Positions 1-8,407 of a DNA stretch of 64,000 nt are shown in pieces; position 1 is the first letter of the stretch; the number at the start of each line of letters is the position of its first letter. The notes under the pieces are model-generated. The model was not told the DNA's origin. It saw only the letters and a program-made list of their open reading frames with translations, and ran no database searches. This stretch comes from Blautia faecis (lineage in GTDB: Bacteria; Bacillota; Clostridia; Lachnospirales; Lachnospiraceae). The stretch spans positions 1 to 64,000 of the forward strand of contig NZ_JAJCIA010000020.1 in NCBI RefSeq assembly GCF_020554845.1, written 5' to 3'. A program made the translations under genes and the position numbers.

Positions 1-1269
1 GTATCCCGCCAGATTTCAGATACTCTGGTAACTTAGTTGCCGAGTAGTTCACGAGAAAGGTAGATAGTTATTTAAGACAGTGGAAGGATAAAGAAAACAG
101 GCTTCCGCTAATCATTAAAGGTGCAAGACAGATTGGGAAAACGGAATCTATTGTTCATTTTGCAAGTGAAAATTATGAGAATATAGTTTTTATAAATTTT
201 GTGCTGGAGGGGCAGTATAAAACTATATTAAGTGACGGATATTGCCACTTCTTTGAAGGCTTTTAAGCTGGATGGAAGATTTGATGTAATTTGCAGCGGA
301 TCTCTACTTGGAATTAACTATAAAAAGATCCACAGCAATAGCGTTGGCTATAAAACAGATTACGAAATGTTTTCCATGGATTTTGAGGAGTTTCTCTGGG
401 CAAAGGGTTACTCAGATTTACACATCGAACAGATCCTGGAACATATGTGTTCTGGGAAAGCATTTTCTGATACGGAGTTGTCTGTTTACAAAAAACTGTT
501 TCTTGAATATTGCGTGCTTGGGGGCATGCCAGCAGTGATCAGACAATATATAGAAACGAATACATTTTCTGATACTTTGGAAATTCAGCATCAGATTCAA
601 TTAGATTATGAAGAAGATATCAGAAAATATGCAGAAGGGTTAGACCAAACGAAGATTGCCAGTGTATATCGAAGTGTTCCGGTACAGCTGGCAAAAGAGA
701 ATAAAAAATTCCAGTTAAGTAAAATTGAGAAAAACGCAAGAAGCAGAGAGTATTCGGGCTGTATTGACTGGCTTAAGGATGCGGGAGTTGTTTCTGTTTG
801 CTACTGTTTGGAATATCCGGAATTGCCGTTAAAAGGAAATTATGATGAATTGAAGTTTAAGCTGTACTATCCAGACACCGGCCTGCTAATTGCCTCTTTA
901 GATGAAGAAGCGCAGGAAGATTTACGTGCAAATAAAAATATGGGTGTTTATAAGGGGGCTTTATATGAAAATTTCGTTGCAGAGGCGTTTCTGAAGCAAG
1001 GATTAGGATTATATTATTACAAAAAAGAAAATGCAACTTTGGAAGAAGATTTTTTTGTCAGGACAAAAGATGAACTGGTTCCGGTTGAAGTAAAGGCAAA
1101 TAAAAATCGCTCAAAATCTTTAAGAAAATTGATTGATAATGAAAGTTACAGCGATATTAAGTGGGGAATAAAACTGGCTGACAGCAATGTGGGAATAGAA
1201 AATGGCATTTATACATTTCCATATTTCTGCTCCTTTTTGATTAAAAGATATCTGGCAAAAAGAGGCTAA
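1..1269 (+). pseudogene. AAA-type ATPase (AAA_14/DUF4143 family), broken
   Basis: This is a disrupted member of the AAA_14/DUF4143 ATPases, often found as stand-alone accessory genes of uncertain function. From about position 48 to 288 one frame encodes the N-terminus with a clear Walker A segment (KGARQIGKT) and then FINFVLEGQYKTILSDGY before hitting a stop. The rest of the protein, from IATSLKAFKLDGRF through CSGSLLG and the DUF4143 C-terminus (VEVKANKN nuclease-like motif), lies in another frame from 232 to 1269. The stretch that should join the halves, including Walker B (family DEIQ), is missing, so the junction is an internal deletion of roughly 100 bases (inferred from family length). 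No start codon follows the in-frame stop at 45-47. The 345-residue open frame from a GTG at 232 is therefore a remnant. Positions 3-47 read as the tail IPPDFRYSGNLVAE of something unidentified. Confidence 0.75.
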
Positions 1270-1278
1270 AATTAAACG

Positions 1279-1325
1279 GCTGCCGCATTGTTCAAAGTGT
1301 TTTGATAATGCGGCAGCTATTTATT
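1279..1325. terminator. Bidirectional hairpin terminator
   Basis: Perfect 11-bp inverted repeat GCTGCCGCATT (1279-1289) / AATGCGGCAGC (1307-1317), flanked by TATTTATT on the plus side and by A-rich sequence giving a T-rich tail on the minus side. It lies between the convergent ATPase remnant and the DUF362 gene and can serve both. Confidence 0.75.
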
Positions 1326-1327
1326 AA

Positions 1328-2449
1328 TTAAATTCTTTTCAGTTCATAGCTTCTTGTTCCAAGTCCAATCTTCTCACCATGATCCAGAGTTGCTTCCCAC
1401 TCTACATTCGGATTGGAATCCATAAAGTGGTTGTGGTGGCAATGCCATTCCGGTTTCGCAAGATTGTCGCCAAGCTGGCTGTTGCGGATTGGTTCTGCAG
1501 CAAGACATGCATCTACGCAGGCCTGATCAAGAGCAATCGGGTCGAAGCTTGCGAACATTCCGATATCCGGAAGAATCGGAGCATCATTTTCGCCGTGGCA
1601 GTCACAGTTAGGGCTGATGTCCTGAACCAGAGCGATATGGAAGCATGGGCGTCCATGACAGACTGCCTGTGCATACTCTGTCATCTTACGGCAGAGAAGC
1701 TCATTGGAATTGCTGTGCGGGTTGTGAATTGCATCAAAACTGCAGGCACCGATACAACGGCCGCAGCCCTTGCATTTATCATAATCAATGACCGCTTTTT
1801 TCTCCGGATATGTAATAGCGTCACTTCCGCATTCCTTTGCGCAACGTTTGCAGCCGCGGCAAAGGTCTGTTTCGATAACTGGTTTACCACTATTGTGCTG
1901 AGCCATTTTTCCGGCACGGCTTCCGCAGCCCATACCAATATTCTTGATTGCGCCGCCGAAACCGGTGGCTTCATGTCCCTTGAAATGAGTAAGACTGATG
2001 AATACGTCAGCGTCCATTACAGCACGGCCGATTCTGGCAGTTGGACAATACTCTGCATTCTCTACAGGAACTTCTACATCATCTGTACCGCGAAGTCCGT
2101 CACCGATAATGATCTGGCAGCCAGTGGTGATAGTATTAAAGCCATTCAGATTCGCACAATCCATGTGCTCCAGGGCATTCTTACGGCTTCCCGGATAAAG
2201 GGTGTTACAGTCAGTAAGAAACGGCATTCCTCCAAGCTCCTTACAAAGATCGGCTACTACTTTTGCATAATTGGGGCGCAGGAAAGCAAGATTTCCAAGT
2301 TCGCCGAAATGCATTTTGATGGCAACGAATTTACCCTCCATATCGATGTCTTTGATTCCTGCTGCGATGCAAAGCTTTTTCAGCTTGTCCAGCTGGCTTG
2401 TGCCGACTTTACAGCGGAAGTCAGTGAAATATACAGTTGATTTTTCCAT
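1328..2449 (-). CDS. DUF362 domain protein with two 4Fe-4S ferredoxin motifs
   Basis: A DUF362-family iron-sulphur protein of 373 residues. The N-terminal two thirds is the DUF362 domain (SLTHFKGHEATGFGGAIKNIGMG region), followed by two 4Fe-4S clusters of the ferredoxin type: CRGCKRCAKEC and CKGCGRCIGAC. Members are cytoplasmic and presumed to handle electrons, but no specific reaction is established. The start is taken at 2449 (MEKSTVYF) because GAGGAA sits 7 bases before it; an ATG four codons upstream lacks a ribosome binding site. It is transcribed convergently with the ATPase remnant and follows the nitroreductase gene on the same strand after a 147-base gap. Confidence 0.9.
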   Translation of the reverse strand: MEKSTVYFTDFRCKVGTSQLDKLKKLCIAAGIKDIDMEGKFVAIKMHFGELGNLAFLRPNYAKVVADLCKELGGMPFLTDCNTLYPGSRKNALEHMDCANLNGFNTITTGCQIIIGDGLRGTDDVEVPVENAEYCPTARIGRAVMDADVFISLTHFKGHEATGFGGAIKNIGMGCGSRAGKMAQHNSGKPVIETDLCRGCKRCAKECGSDAITYPEKKAVIDYDKCKGCGRCIGACSFDAIHNPHSNSNELLCRKMTEYAQAVCHGRPCFHIALVQDISPNCDCHGENDAPILPDIGMFASFDPIALDQACVDACLAAEPIRNSQLGDNLAKPEWHCHHNHFMDSNPNVEWEATLDHGEKIGLGTRSYELKRI

Positions 2450-2582
2450 AAAATTCCTCATTTCTGATTTTTATTTATCTTCATATTATTCTTGTGATTG
2501 CTTTAATGTCAAGTTATTTTTGTACTATAGCGTGTCCTCAAAATCGTTCCCACAAATTGTAACTCACATCTTGCAGAAAGCC

Positions 2583-2600
2583 TTTTCAAACACGTTTTAA
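2583..2600. repeat. Dispersed TTTTCAAACACG motif, copy A
   Basis: TTTTCAAACACGTTTTAA. One of four related short sequences in the window (others at 4370-4390, 30998-31018 and 37811-37830), all at the ends of genes. Confidence 0.5.
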
Positions 2601-3136
2601 AAGAACTTCAGAACATCCTCCAACTCTCTGCGTCTCGGACGGCTGGGCTCCTCATCGGCTTTTCCCACAGCAATAACGGAAACAATGGTTTCACTTTCCG
2701 GAATAGAAAGCATTTCACGAATTTTGTCCCCATCCCGAAGTCCCATAATCAGAGTGGAAAGACCAAGCTCTGTGGCTTTCAGAATCAGGTTTTCGTTCTG
2801 AAGACCAAGGTCGTAACAGCCCCATCCATTTCCAATCTCATTATCAGGAGTGCCGTCTGTCTGGAAACCGGCACGGTTATGTACGAAGGTGGTGACGATT
2901 AAAGCTGCATGCTCAGTTTTTACATCGTTATTAGCGTAACACAGGCATTCCTTACGAAGCTTCTGACTCATGTCCGCTGATAAAACACAGTAATAACGAC
3001 CTGTTTCTGTATTCTTCCATGATGGCGCTTCCAAAGCGGCCTGTACAAGCTGCTGGATCTGCTCTTTAGTAACATTTGTATGGGAACTGTACTTACGCAC
3101 AGATCTTCTGTTCTCAATAAGTGTCTGAAATTCCAT
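2597..3136 (-). CDS. Nitroreductase family protein
   Basis: A short FMN-dependent nitroreductase-fold protein (179 residues). The N-terminal ENRRSVRKYSS is the usual FMN-phosphate-contacting segment of the family, and APSWKNTETGRYYCVLS plus the LGLSTLIMGLRDGDKIREML region follow in the expected order. Such proteins use NAD(P)H to reduce quinones, nitro compounds or flavin partners; the physiological substrate cannot be told from sequence. The start at 3136 has AAGGGGGC just upstream. The gene's last codons overlap a dispersed TTTTCAAACACG motif (2583-2600). Confidence 0.9.
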   Translation of the reverse strand: MEFQTLIENRRSVRKYSSHTNVTKEQIQQLVQAALEAPSWKNTETGRYYCVLSADMSQKLRKECLCYANNDVKTEHAALIVTTFVHNRAGFQTDGTPDNEIGNGWGCYDLGLQNENLILKATELGLSTLIMGLRDGDKIREMLSIPESETIVSVIAVGKADEEPSRPRRRELEDVLKFF

Positions 3137-3208
3137 GAAAAAGCCCCCTTAAAGTATGTTTTGGCTGTATTTTAGCATAATTCATTGGATGTGAAAAGTT
3201 AAAATTTT

Positions 3209-3240
3209 TTGTAACCTTTCTCCCTATTTATTTGTATAAT
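3209..3240 (+). promoter_or_regulatory. Candidate promoter of the ECF sigma operon
   Basis: TTGTAACC at 3209-3216 resembles the AAC-containing -35 element used by ECF sigma factors. TATAAT stands at 3235-3240. The spacing from TTGTAA to TATAAT (20 bases) is too long for a standard sigma-A promoter, which makes an ECF-type or autoregulated promoter plausible. This is inference only. Confidence 0.35.
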
Positions 3241-3313
3241 TAGTGAAGGTACCCGACACAAGAAAATAACAGACCGCTGCTTTTCATACTGATCAGCAGC
3301 CAGAGGAGTTCTC

Positions 3314-3799
3314 ATGAGACAACCAGTTCAACAGCTGATCCAGCTCTACCAGAACAATCTTTTTACCGCAGCGTTTAATATTTGTCAGAATCAGATGGAT
3401 GCGGAGGATGCTGTTCAGGAGACGTTTGTTCAGTATTACACCAGCAGAAAAGAATTTGAAAATGAGCAGCACATCCGGGCATGGCTCCTTCGTGTGGTTA
3501 TCAATAAGGCGAAAAATATAAACAGGACTTTCTGGAAGAAAAATAAATGCTCTCTGGAGGATTATATGGAAACTCTTTCTTTTCCAGATTCCCAGTCAAG
3601 AGATTTGTTTGAAGAGGTAATGAAGCTTCCGGACAAGTACCGCATTGTGATTCACTTGTTTTATTACGAAGATTATCTCGTCAGGGAAATAGCCGAAATC
3701 CTGAAGCTTTCAGAAAGCAATGTAAAGGTTCGGCTTTCCAGGGGAAGAGCCTTGCTTAAGGATTCTTTAAAGGAGGAATGGGAAAATGACGAATGGTGA
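3314..3799 (+). CDS. RNA polymerase ECF sigma factor
   Basis: A group IV (extracytoplasmic function) sigma factor of 161 residues. Region 2 covers about residues 8-75 (AFNICQNQMDAEDAVQETFVQYY, then HIRAWLLRVVINKAKN, the typical sigma-70 region 2 pattern). Region 4 covers about 100-155 (LPDKYRIVIHLFYYEDYLVREIAEIL with the helix-turn-helix SNVKVRLSRGRALL). It directs RNA polymerase to a small regulon, usually envelope stress genes. AGGAG precedes the ATG. The stop overlaps the next gene by 14 bases, the usual arrangement for a sigma factor and its membrane anti-sigma partner. Confidence 0.93.
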   Translation: MRQPVQQLIQLYQNNLFTAAFNICQNQMDAEDAVQETFVQYYTSRKEFENEQHIRAWLLRVVINKAKNINRTFWKKNKCSLEDYMETLSFPDSQSRDLFEEVMKLPDKYRIVIHLFYYEDYLVREIAEILKLSESNVKVRLSRGRALLKDSLKEEWENDEW

Positions 3800-4364
3800 A
3801 AAATATAAAAAAGCTTTTTCCGTATTGCAGACTTCAAAGGGCTCATTACAGGAGGTTGAAAATATGGCAAAATTACAGAAAAGAACAAAAATGAAAACTG
3901 CAGCTGCAGTGATTGCAGGCTGTATTATCCTTGGAGGAACCGGTACTGCATATGCAGCGAATGTTGGAGGTATCCAGCGCACGGTTCAGATCTGGCTTCA
4001 TGGTGATCAGACACAGGCGACCTTAGATGTTTCCAATGACGGTACTTATACTATGGAATACTATAATGAGGATGGCACACTTCATCAAACCGGTGGCGGT
4101 GGAGTATCTATTGATGCTGACGGAACTCAGCGCGCTCTTACAGCGGAAGAGCTTATGGAGGAAATCAATTCTCCTGATGTAGAATACGAAGAAGATGGAA
4201 GCGTATGGGTTTATTTTCATAATCAGAGTATTGACATTACCGACAAATTTGATGATAATAATGTTTGTTTTGTAAAGGTTACAGATGGAAAAGAGACATT
4301 CTATTTAACGGTGAAATATAAGAATGGGTACACTTTTTCAAATGATAAATATATAGAACCGTAG
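3786..4364 (+). CDS. Putative membrane anti-sigma factor / ECF partner protein
   Basis: A 192-residue protein that overlaps the sigma gene; its AAAGGAGG site lies inside the sigma gene. About 35 basic residues come first (cytoplasmic), then one membrane segment (AAAVIAGCIILGGTGTAYAA, about residues 38-57), then an extracellular part of about 130 residues rich in acidic and beta-strand-like sequence (GGGGVSIDADGT, DVEYEEDGSVWVYF). The topology and overlap suggest an anti-sigma factor that holds the sigma factor until an outside signal is received. The N-terminus lacks an obvious zinc-binding ZAS motif (HxxxCxxC), so the interaction mode is unknown. It is not an enzyme family I recognise. Confidence 0.7.
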   Translation: MTNGEKYKKAFSVLQTSKGSLQEVENMAKLQKRTKMKTAAAVIAGCIILGGTGTAYAANVGGIQRTVQIWLHGDQTQATLDVSNDGTYTMEYYNEDGTLHQTGGGGVSIDADGTQRALTAEELMEEINSPDVEYEEDGSVWVYFHNQSIDITDKFDDNNVCFVKVTDGKETFYLTVKYKNGYTFSNDKYIEP

Positions 4365-4369
4365 AGCTT

Positions 4370-4390
4370 TTTTCAAACACGCTCTAAAGC
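4370..4390. repeat. Dispersed TTTTCAAACACGCTC motif, copy B
   Basis: TTTTCAAACACGCTCTAAAGC, immediately after the anti-sigma gene. In this copy GCT/AGC and CAAAC/GTTTG can pair imperfectly as a small hairpin. It matches copies at 2583, 30998 and 37811. Confidence 0.55.
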
Positions 4391-4520
4391 GTTTGGTAGG
4401 CGTGGAACAGCTGACTTTCATATATGGTGATGTCACCGACATGTTCGTTTAGATAATTGAATTAAGCAAGGATGGCGAGGGGCAAAGGTCTCTCGCCTGA
4501 TTTACGTAAGGGGGATGAAT

Positions 4521-5315
4521 ATGATTTATGAATTAATAGAAACGGGCAGAGCCAGTGCTCTTTTTGCAGGCTGGCAGGATAGTGTGGTCTGGTCCGCATT
4601 GCAGGGAGTGATGGGGAAAATATATGTGGATTCTCTGGAAAAACCGGAGAGTGGTGTTGTTATGCTTGGGGATTTCTGCTTCCTGAGTGGAAAACCGGAA
4701 TCAGAGATCATTTCCGGAGCTTTGACAAATAGTGCATCAGAGGAAGTGATTCTGGTTCCGCAAAATGATGACTGGGCACAGATGATTGTGGAGTGTTACG
4801 GGGAGAAGGCAGAGAAAGCGCTCCGTTATGCAATCAAAAAGGAACCTGGGATTTTTGATTTAAAGCAGCTTCAGAAGGTAGCACAGAGTTTGCCAGGAGA
4901 GTATGAGATGAGACTGATCGATCAGGAGCTTTTTGAAATTTGCAGAGATACACAGTGGAGTAAGGATCTGACAGCAAACTACGAAAGCTATAGTCAATAC
5001 AAAGAGTATGGACTTGGTGTTTGCATTTTAACGGGCGGGGAAGTAGTCGCCGGAATTTCCTCTTATTCTGGTTATGGCAGAAGAAGTGACGAGAATCTTG
5101 GATGTCATGGTGGAATTGAAATTGAGGTAGTAACCCGTGAGGACTACCGGAGAAAAGGTCTTGCATATATCGGAGCGGCGCGGCTGCTTCTGGAGTGTGA
5201 CAAACGCGGGCTTTATCCAAACTGGGATGCAGCCAACAAAATGTCAGTAGGACTGGCAGAGAAACTGGGGTATCATTTCAGCCATGAGTATGTGGTTTAT
5301 AAAGTGAAAAAGTAA
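4521..5315 (+). CDS. GNAT family N-acetyltransferase
   Basis: A 264-residue protein of the two-part GNAT type (GNAT_acetyltran, the group that includes the zwittermicin resistance protein ZmaR). The N-terminal half has GDFCFLSGKPE, and the C-terminal half carries the acetyl-CoA-binding turn EVVTREDYRRKGLAYIGAARLL (R-x-x-G-x-A). It transfers an acetyl group to an amine; the acceptor is unknown. The start is placed at 4521 because AAGGGGG (about 4508-4514) is 6 bases before it, whereas an in-frame ATG at 4515 touches the ribosome site. The leader contains a GGCGAG/CTCGCC hairpin at about 4474-4498. Confidence 0.85.
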   Translation: MIYELIETGRASALFAGWQDSVVWSALQGVMGKIYVDSLEKPESGVVMLGDFCFLSGKPESEIISGALTNSASEEVILVPQNDDWAQMIVECYGEKAEKALRYAIKKEPGIFDLKQLQKVAQSLPGEYEMRLIDQELFEICRDTQWSKDLTANYESYSQYKEYGLGVCILTGGEVVAGISSYSGYGRRSDENLGCHGGIEIEVVTREDYRRKGLAYIGAARLLLECDKRGLYPNWDAANKMSVGLAEKLGYHFSHEYVVYKVKK

Positions 5316-5510
5316 GTTGCGGCGAACCTGGAAGTATGATAGAATATGAAATGCTGAAACAAAATGTTATATAATTGTGATTTTTGTTATAAAAAATAAA
5401 AGAAAACACTCACAATAGAAGAAAAATGTCAACTGATTGAAAAAGTGGCGGAAGCATTCGGCTGAAAGAATGGGATGTAAGGCTGCTTTTTAGTGGAAGT
5501 AGGAGAACTT

Positions 5511-6047
5511 ATGACTGGATTTGAGAAGCTGGAAAACAGTTTAATAGATGTAATAAAGGAAGAACAGGCTAAGCTTGGATTTAAAGAAGAGAAGATTCAC
5601 TTATATTATCCGCTGTCTTCCCTGAATCATTTCTTCCTGGCACAGGACAGCGCAGATGAAATGGCAGCCCGTCTCCAGAACCTGCCGGAAAAATTGACAT
5701 CCAAACTGGGAGAAGTGAGGGTGTCTCATAAAGGGGACAGATTCTGCTTTTATATACCGGAGCCAGGAAGCGTTTATGTACATGAGAATATGAAAGAGAA
5801 TGAATTTATTAAAGTACTTATTGAACTGGTTCAGAAGCATGAATGTACGAAGGTAAAATTACTTGACCTGTTTGCTTCTTACTGGGAAAAAACAGAAAGC
5901 CAGGAAATGGACAATGGGGAATTTGATTTCTATATCCGTTTTCTGGATAAGGCAGACGATACGTACTATTACTGCTTTAAGGACGAGGGATTTCACTTTA
6001 TTTACCATAGATTTCTGCCAGAGGATTATGAGGATTTTGGATTTTGA
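5511..6047 (+). CDS. DUF3877 family protein
   Basis: A 178-residue cytoplasmic protein that matches what I know of the uncharacterised DUF3877 family of Clostridia (N-terminal FEKLENSLIDVIKEEQAKLGF, then YYPLSSLNHFF). No catalytic motif, signal peptide or membrane segment is visible. The C-terminus is rich in aromatic residues (DDTYYYCFKDEGFHFIYHRFLPEDYEDFGF). The start at 5511 has TAGGAG 6 bases upstream; a GTG at 5493 precedes that site and is rejected. Function unknown. Confidence 0.7.
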   Translation: MTGFEKLENSLIDVIKEEQAKLGFKEEKIHLYYPLSSLNHFFLAQDSADEMAARLQNLPEKLTSKLGEVRVSHKGDRFCFYIPEPGSVYVHENMKENEFIKVLIELVQKHECTKVKLLDLFASYWEKTESQEMDNGEFDFYIRFLDKADDTYYYCFKDEGFHFIYHRFLPEDYEDFGF

Positions 6048-6133
6048 ACAAGCGTAAATCTTGACAAACAAGAAAACTTGTGCGTATATTGTAAAAAAGC
6101 TGTTGCTTGTTCATTACAAAGGAGGAAATCGAA

Positions 6134-6526
6134 ATGGATTTGAAAAACTATTCAACAGGTGTCCAGCACATTGGAATTCCAACGAACGATATTGATAAAA
6201 CTGTAGATTTTTACCATAAACTGGGTTTTGAAACAGTTTTTGAAACAGTTAATGAAGAGGCGGACGAGAAGGTTGTATTTCTGAAGCTTGGAACTCTGGT
6301 TGTGGAAGCCTATGAGAATCATGTAGCAGTCTTTCGTGCTGGAGCAATTGATCATGTTGCACTCGATGTTAAGGATATAGAAGAAATTTATCAGTACATT
6401 AACCAGGCTGGTTTGAATACCACACAGGACAGTATTCATTTTTTACCATTCTGGGAAAATGGAGTAAAGTTTTTCACTATTGAAGGTCCGAACAAAGAGA
6501 AGGTTGAATTCAGTCAGTACTTATAA
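6134..6526 (+). CDS. VOC family protein (glyoxalase/dioxygenase fold)
   Basis: A 130-residue protein of the vicinal oxygen chelate superfamily. Two beta-alpha-beta-beta-beta units can be seen: GVQHIGIPTNDIDKTVDFYHKLGF at the start and AIDHVALDVKDIEEIYQYINQAGL in the second half. Candidate metal ligands are the His of QHIG, the Glu of VVEAYE, the His of DHVA and the late Glu of VEFSQ. Possible roles include glyoxalase, epimerase or drug-binding activity; none can be chosen. AAAGGAGG stands 8 bases before the ATG at 6134, so the ATG at 6107 is rejected. The IS3-type insertion begins 24 bases after the stop. Confidence 0.85.
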   Translation: MDLKNYSTGVQHIGIPTNDIDKTVDFYHKLGFETVFETVNEEADEKVVFLKLGTLVVEAYENHVAVFRAGAIDHVALDVKDIEEIYQYINQAGLNTTQDSIHFLPFWENGVKFFTIEGPNKEKVEFSQYL

Positions 6527-6637
6527 AGGATATTTACAACAGGAAAGGGGCTGTCACACTGAACCGCTCCCCGTCAAGTAGACAATTGAAAAAATATAAA
6601 TTTTTCCTGCCAGCAGAAATTTATCTGCTGGCAGTTT

Positions 6638-7573
6638 TTATGCGGCTTGCAAGTAAATTTCGTGTTTTTCCATTGGTGTTAAAATTCCGAGATTCCTTTG
6701 TAAGCGTTTATTGTTATAGTAATCTATATAATCTTCGATCATTTTTACGAGAGTACCTCTATCAGTGAATCGTTTTCCATAGTATCGCTCTCTCTTCAAA
6801 ATCCCCCAAAAGCCTTCCATTGGTCCATTGTCGATACATTTAGCAACTCGCGACATGCTTTGTATTATTCCAGCATTTACAAGTTTTGTATGAAATGTCC
6901 TGTTCGTATATTGGAATCCCCTGTCACTGTGAAACAGTGGCTGCGCACCAGGATTTCTAAGTAAAGCATTGTCTACCGTATCAAACACCAAAGCATTGTT
7001 GTTCTTATCACGAATAACATACGAAACAATCCGTCTATCATATAGGTCCAGTATTGCACTTAGATAAACTTTATGCTTTTCAATCCCAATATAATAATGG
7101 AATTCTGTCACATCAGTGAGCCATTTTTCATTTGGTGCTTTGGCAGTAAACTCCCGATTAAGTATGTTTTCAGCTATATACTGAGGGTTTGCAGCCTGTC
7201 TTGTGCATCCGCTGTTAGAATACTTGATAGTTGATTTTATATTAAGTTTACGGCAAATGCGTAGCACACGTTTATCGTTTATATCAATACCATGATATCG
7301 TTCCAAATCATCTCTGATCCTTCGATAGCCTTTATCCGGTGAGTCTGTGTGAATCTTTTCTATCTCGTCAGCAATAAACCTATTCTTTTGCTCGCTTTTG
7401 GGAATTTCTCTGTGTAGCCATTTATAATAAGCTGCTCTAGAAACATTACCAAGTTTGCAAAGTGCAGCAACTGAATAATTATGATCTTCATGTTCTTCTT
7501 TGATTGCCTGCTATATATGTTCATGACGGACCAGGCTTAGCCCCGCCTCCTCTCTATTTCTTCGAGTTTTTTT
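6638..7573 (-). pseudogene. IS3 transposase orfB (DDE integrase), interrupted by TAG
   Basis: The catalytic half of the transposase. The HTH_21 and rve integrase domains are recognisable (NYSVAALCKLGNVSRAAYYKWL, then WLTDVTEF, LFHSDRGFQYTN and PMEGFWGILKRE, which supply the D, D and E). In the IS3 pattern it would be read by a -1 shift at a run of seven A on the coding strand (complement of 7567-7573), where orfA ends in FLKKLEEIERRRG. Following the shifted frame gives REEAGLSLVRHEHI and then TAG at 7511-7513, before QAIKEEHEDH. A single TAT/TAC to TAG change would explain it. No good restart codon lies between the stop and the TTG at 7306. Confidence 0.8.
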
Positions 7574-8214
7574 AAAAAAGATGCCTCCATTTCAGCACGT
7601 TCTTTCTCTGCTTTTAAAATTTTAACTTCAGCACGCAGCTTTTCTAATTCACTCATCTCATCGGGACGTTTTCGTTTGCCACGGTTATCTCTTAAAGCTT
7701 CTACTCCACCAGCTTCATATTTGACTATATAATTGCGAGCCTGTTGATAGGACACCTGGTATTGTTCTGCTGTTTTGGCATAATTACGATTATGTGCGAT
7801 ACAATACTGTACTATTTCAACCCGTTCTTCAAAAGTGGTTTTTCTTCCTTTGGTCATGATAATGCTTCCTCCTGTTCCAGAAGATTTTAATTCTTCATGA
7901 CCATTATACTTCTTTATCCAGATTTGTAACTTAGCTTTTGAACGGATTTCGTATTTTTTGCAAATATCATCTTGAGAACCATAGCCTGCTAAATAATCTA
8001 CGACTGCTTGTTGTTTCAATTCTTTGGAATATTTTTTATTCCCTTTCAATGTGAATGCATTTGCTCCCATAGATTCATAGTTTCGAATCCATTGTTGGAC
8101 AGATGCGAGACTTACATCAAACATATCGGCAATTCGCCGTTGACTTTCTTTTCCATCCAGATATAGATTTACAGCATATATCTTATCCGCAACAGATACT
8201 TTTCTTTTAGACAT
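7537..8214 (-). CDS. IS3 transposase orfA (helix-turn-helix protein)
   Basis: A 225-residue DNA-binding subunit. It has three helix-turn-helix-like segments (SQRRIADMFDVSLASVQQWI; GSQDDICKKYEIRSKAKLQIWI; NYAKTAEQYQVSYQQARNYI) and a C-terminal leucine-zipper coiled coil (about residues 185-220, ELEKLRAEVKILKAEKERAE). These bind the IS ends and mediate multimerisation. The coding-strand run A AAA AAA CTC near the end is the likely -1 frameshift site for making the OrfAB transposase. The product by itself is a regulator and not a transposase. Confidence 0.88.
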   Translation of the reverse strand: MSKRKVSVADKIYAVNLYLDGKESQRRIADMFDVSLASVQQWIRNYESMGANAFTLKGNKKYSKELKQQAVVDYLAGYGSQDDICKKYEIRSKAKLQIWIKKYNGHEELKSSGTGGSIIMTKGRKTTFEERVEIVQYCIAHNRNYAKTAEQYQVSYQQARNYIVKYEAGGVEALRDNRGKRKRPDEMSELEKLRAEVKILKAEKERAEMEASFLKKLEEIERRRG

Positions 8215-8407
8215 AAAATATGCTCCCTCCTAAGTGACAAGTTTTTATTATTTCACTTGCCTACCTAGAAGGGAGCATATCACACTAAGTGCGACAGTCC
8301 CAGTTTTTTTGGCTATGAATTAAGATGTCATGTATGCATGGATATTTGCTAACTGCTGTGAAGGGAAACGTCCAGGTGCTCATAGCACTGTTTGTTTCAT
8401 TGTTTGA

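Larger units (their letters stand above)
6551..8297 (-). mobile_element. IS3-family insertion sequence, probably inactive
   Basis: About 1.75 kb with orfA and orfB on the minus strand. The ends are imperfect inverted repeats: CTGTCACACT at 6551 and the complement of AAGTGCGACAG at 8297, with a second matching block GCTCCC..TC.AG.TAG.CAA inside each end. The right end carries a 5-base or larger insertion relative to the left. No clear target duplication is visible in the flanks. The element sits between the VOC gene and the YesN-type regulator gene without breaking either. OrfB contains a stop codon (7511-7513), so the copy looks inactive. Confidence 0.85.

Noticed and set aside
1379..2440. 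A 353-residue plus-strand open frame opposite the DUF362 gene
   Set aside because: No family resemblance and no ribosome site; the minus-strand protein has two clear ferredoxin motifs.
4440..4510. GGCGAG/CTCGCC hairpin before the GNAT gene as a riboswitch
   Set aside because: Too short and simple for any riboswitch class I know; treated only as a leader hairpin.
5400..5465. Short reading KKTLTIEEKCQLIEKVAEAFG before the DUF3877 gene, as a possible small gene
   Set aside because: A stop codon lies immediately upstream and there is no start codon or ribosome site; at most a gene scrap.
8376..8388. GTGCTCATAGCAC hairpin near the end of the YesN-type gene as a terminator
   Set aside because: Only 5 bp of stem and no T run on the minus strand, where the operon would end.
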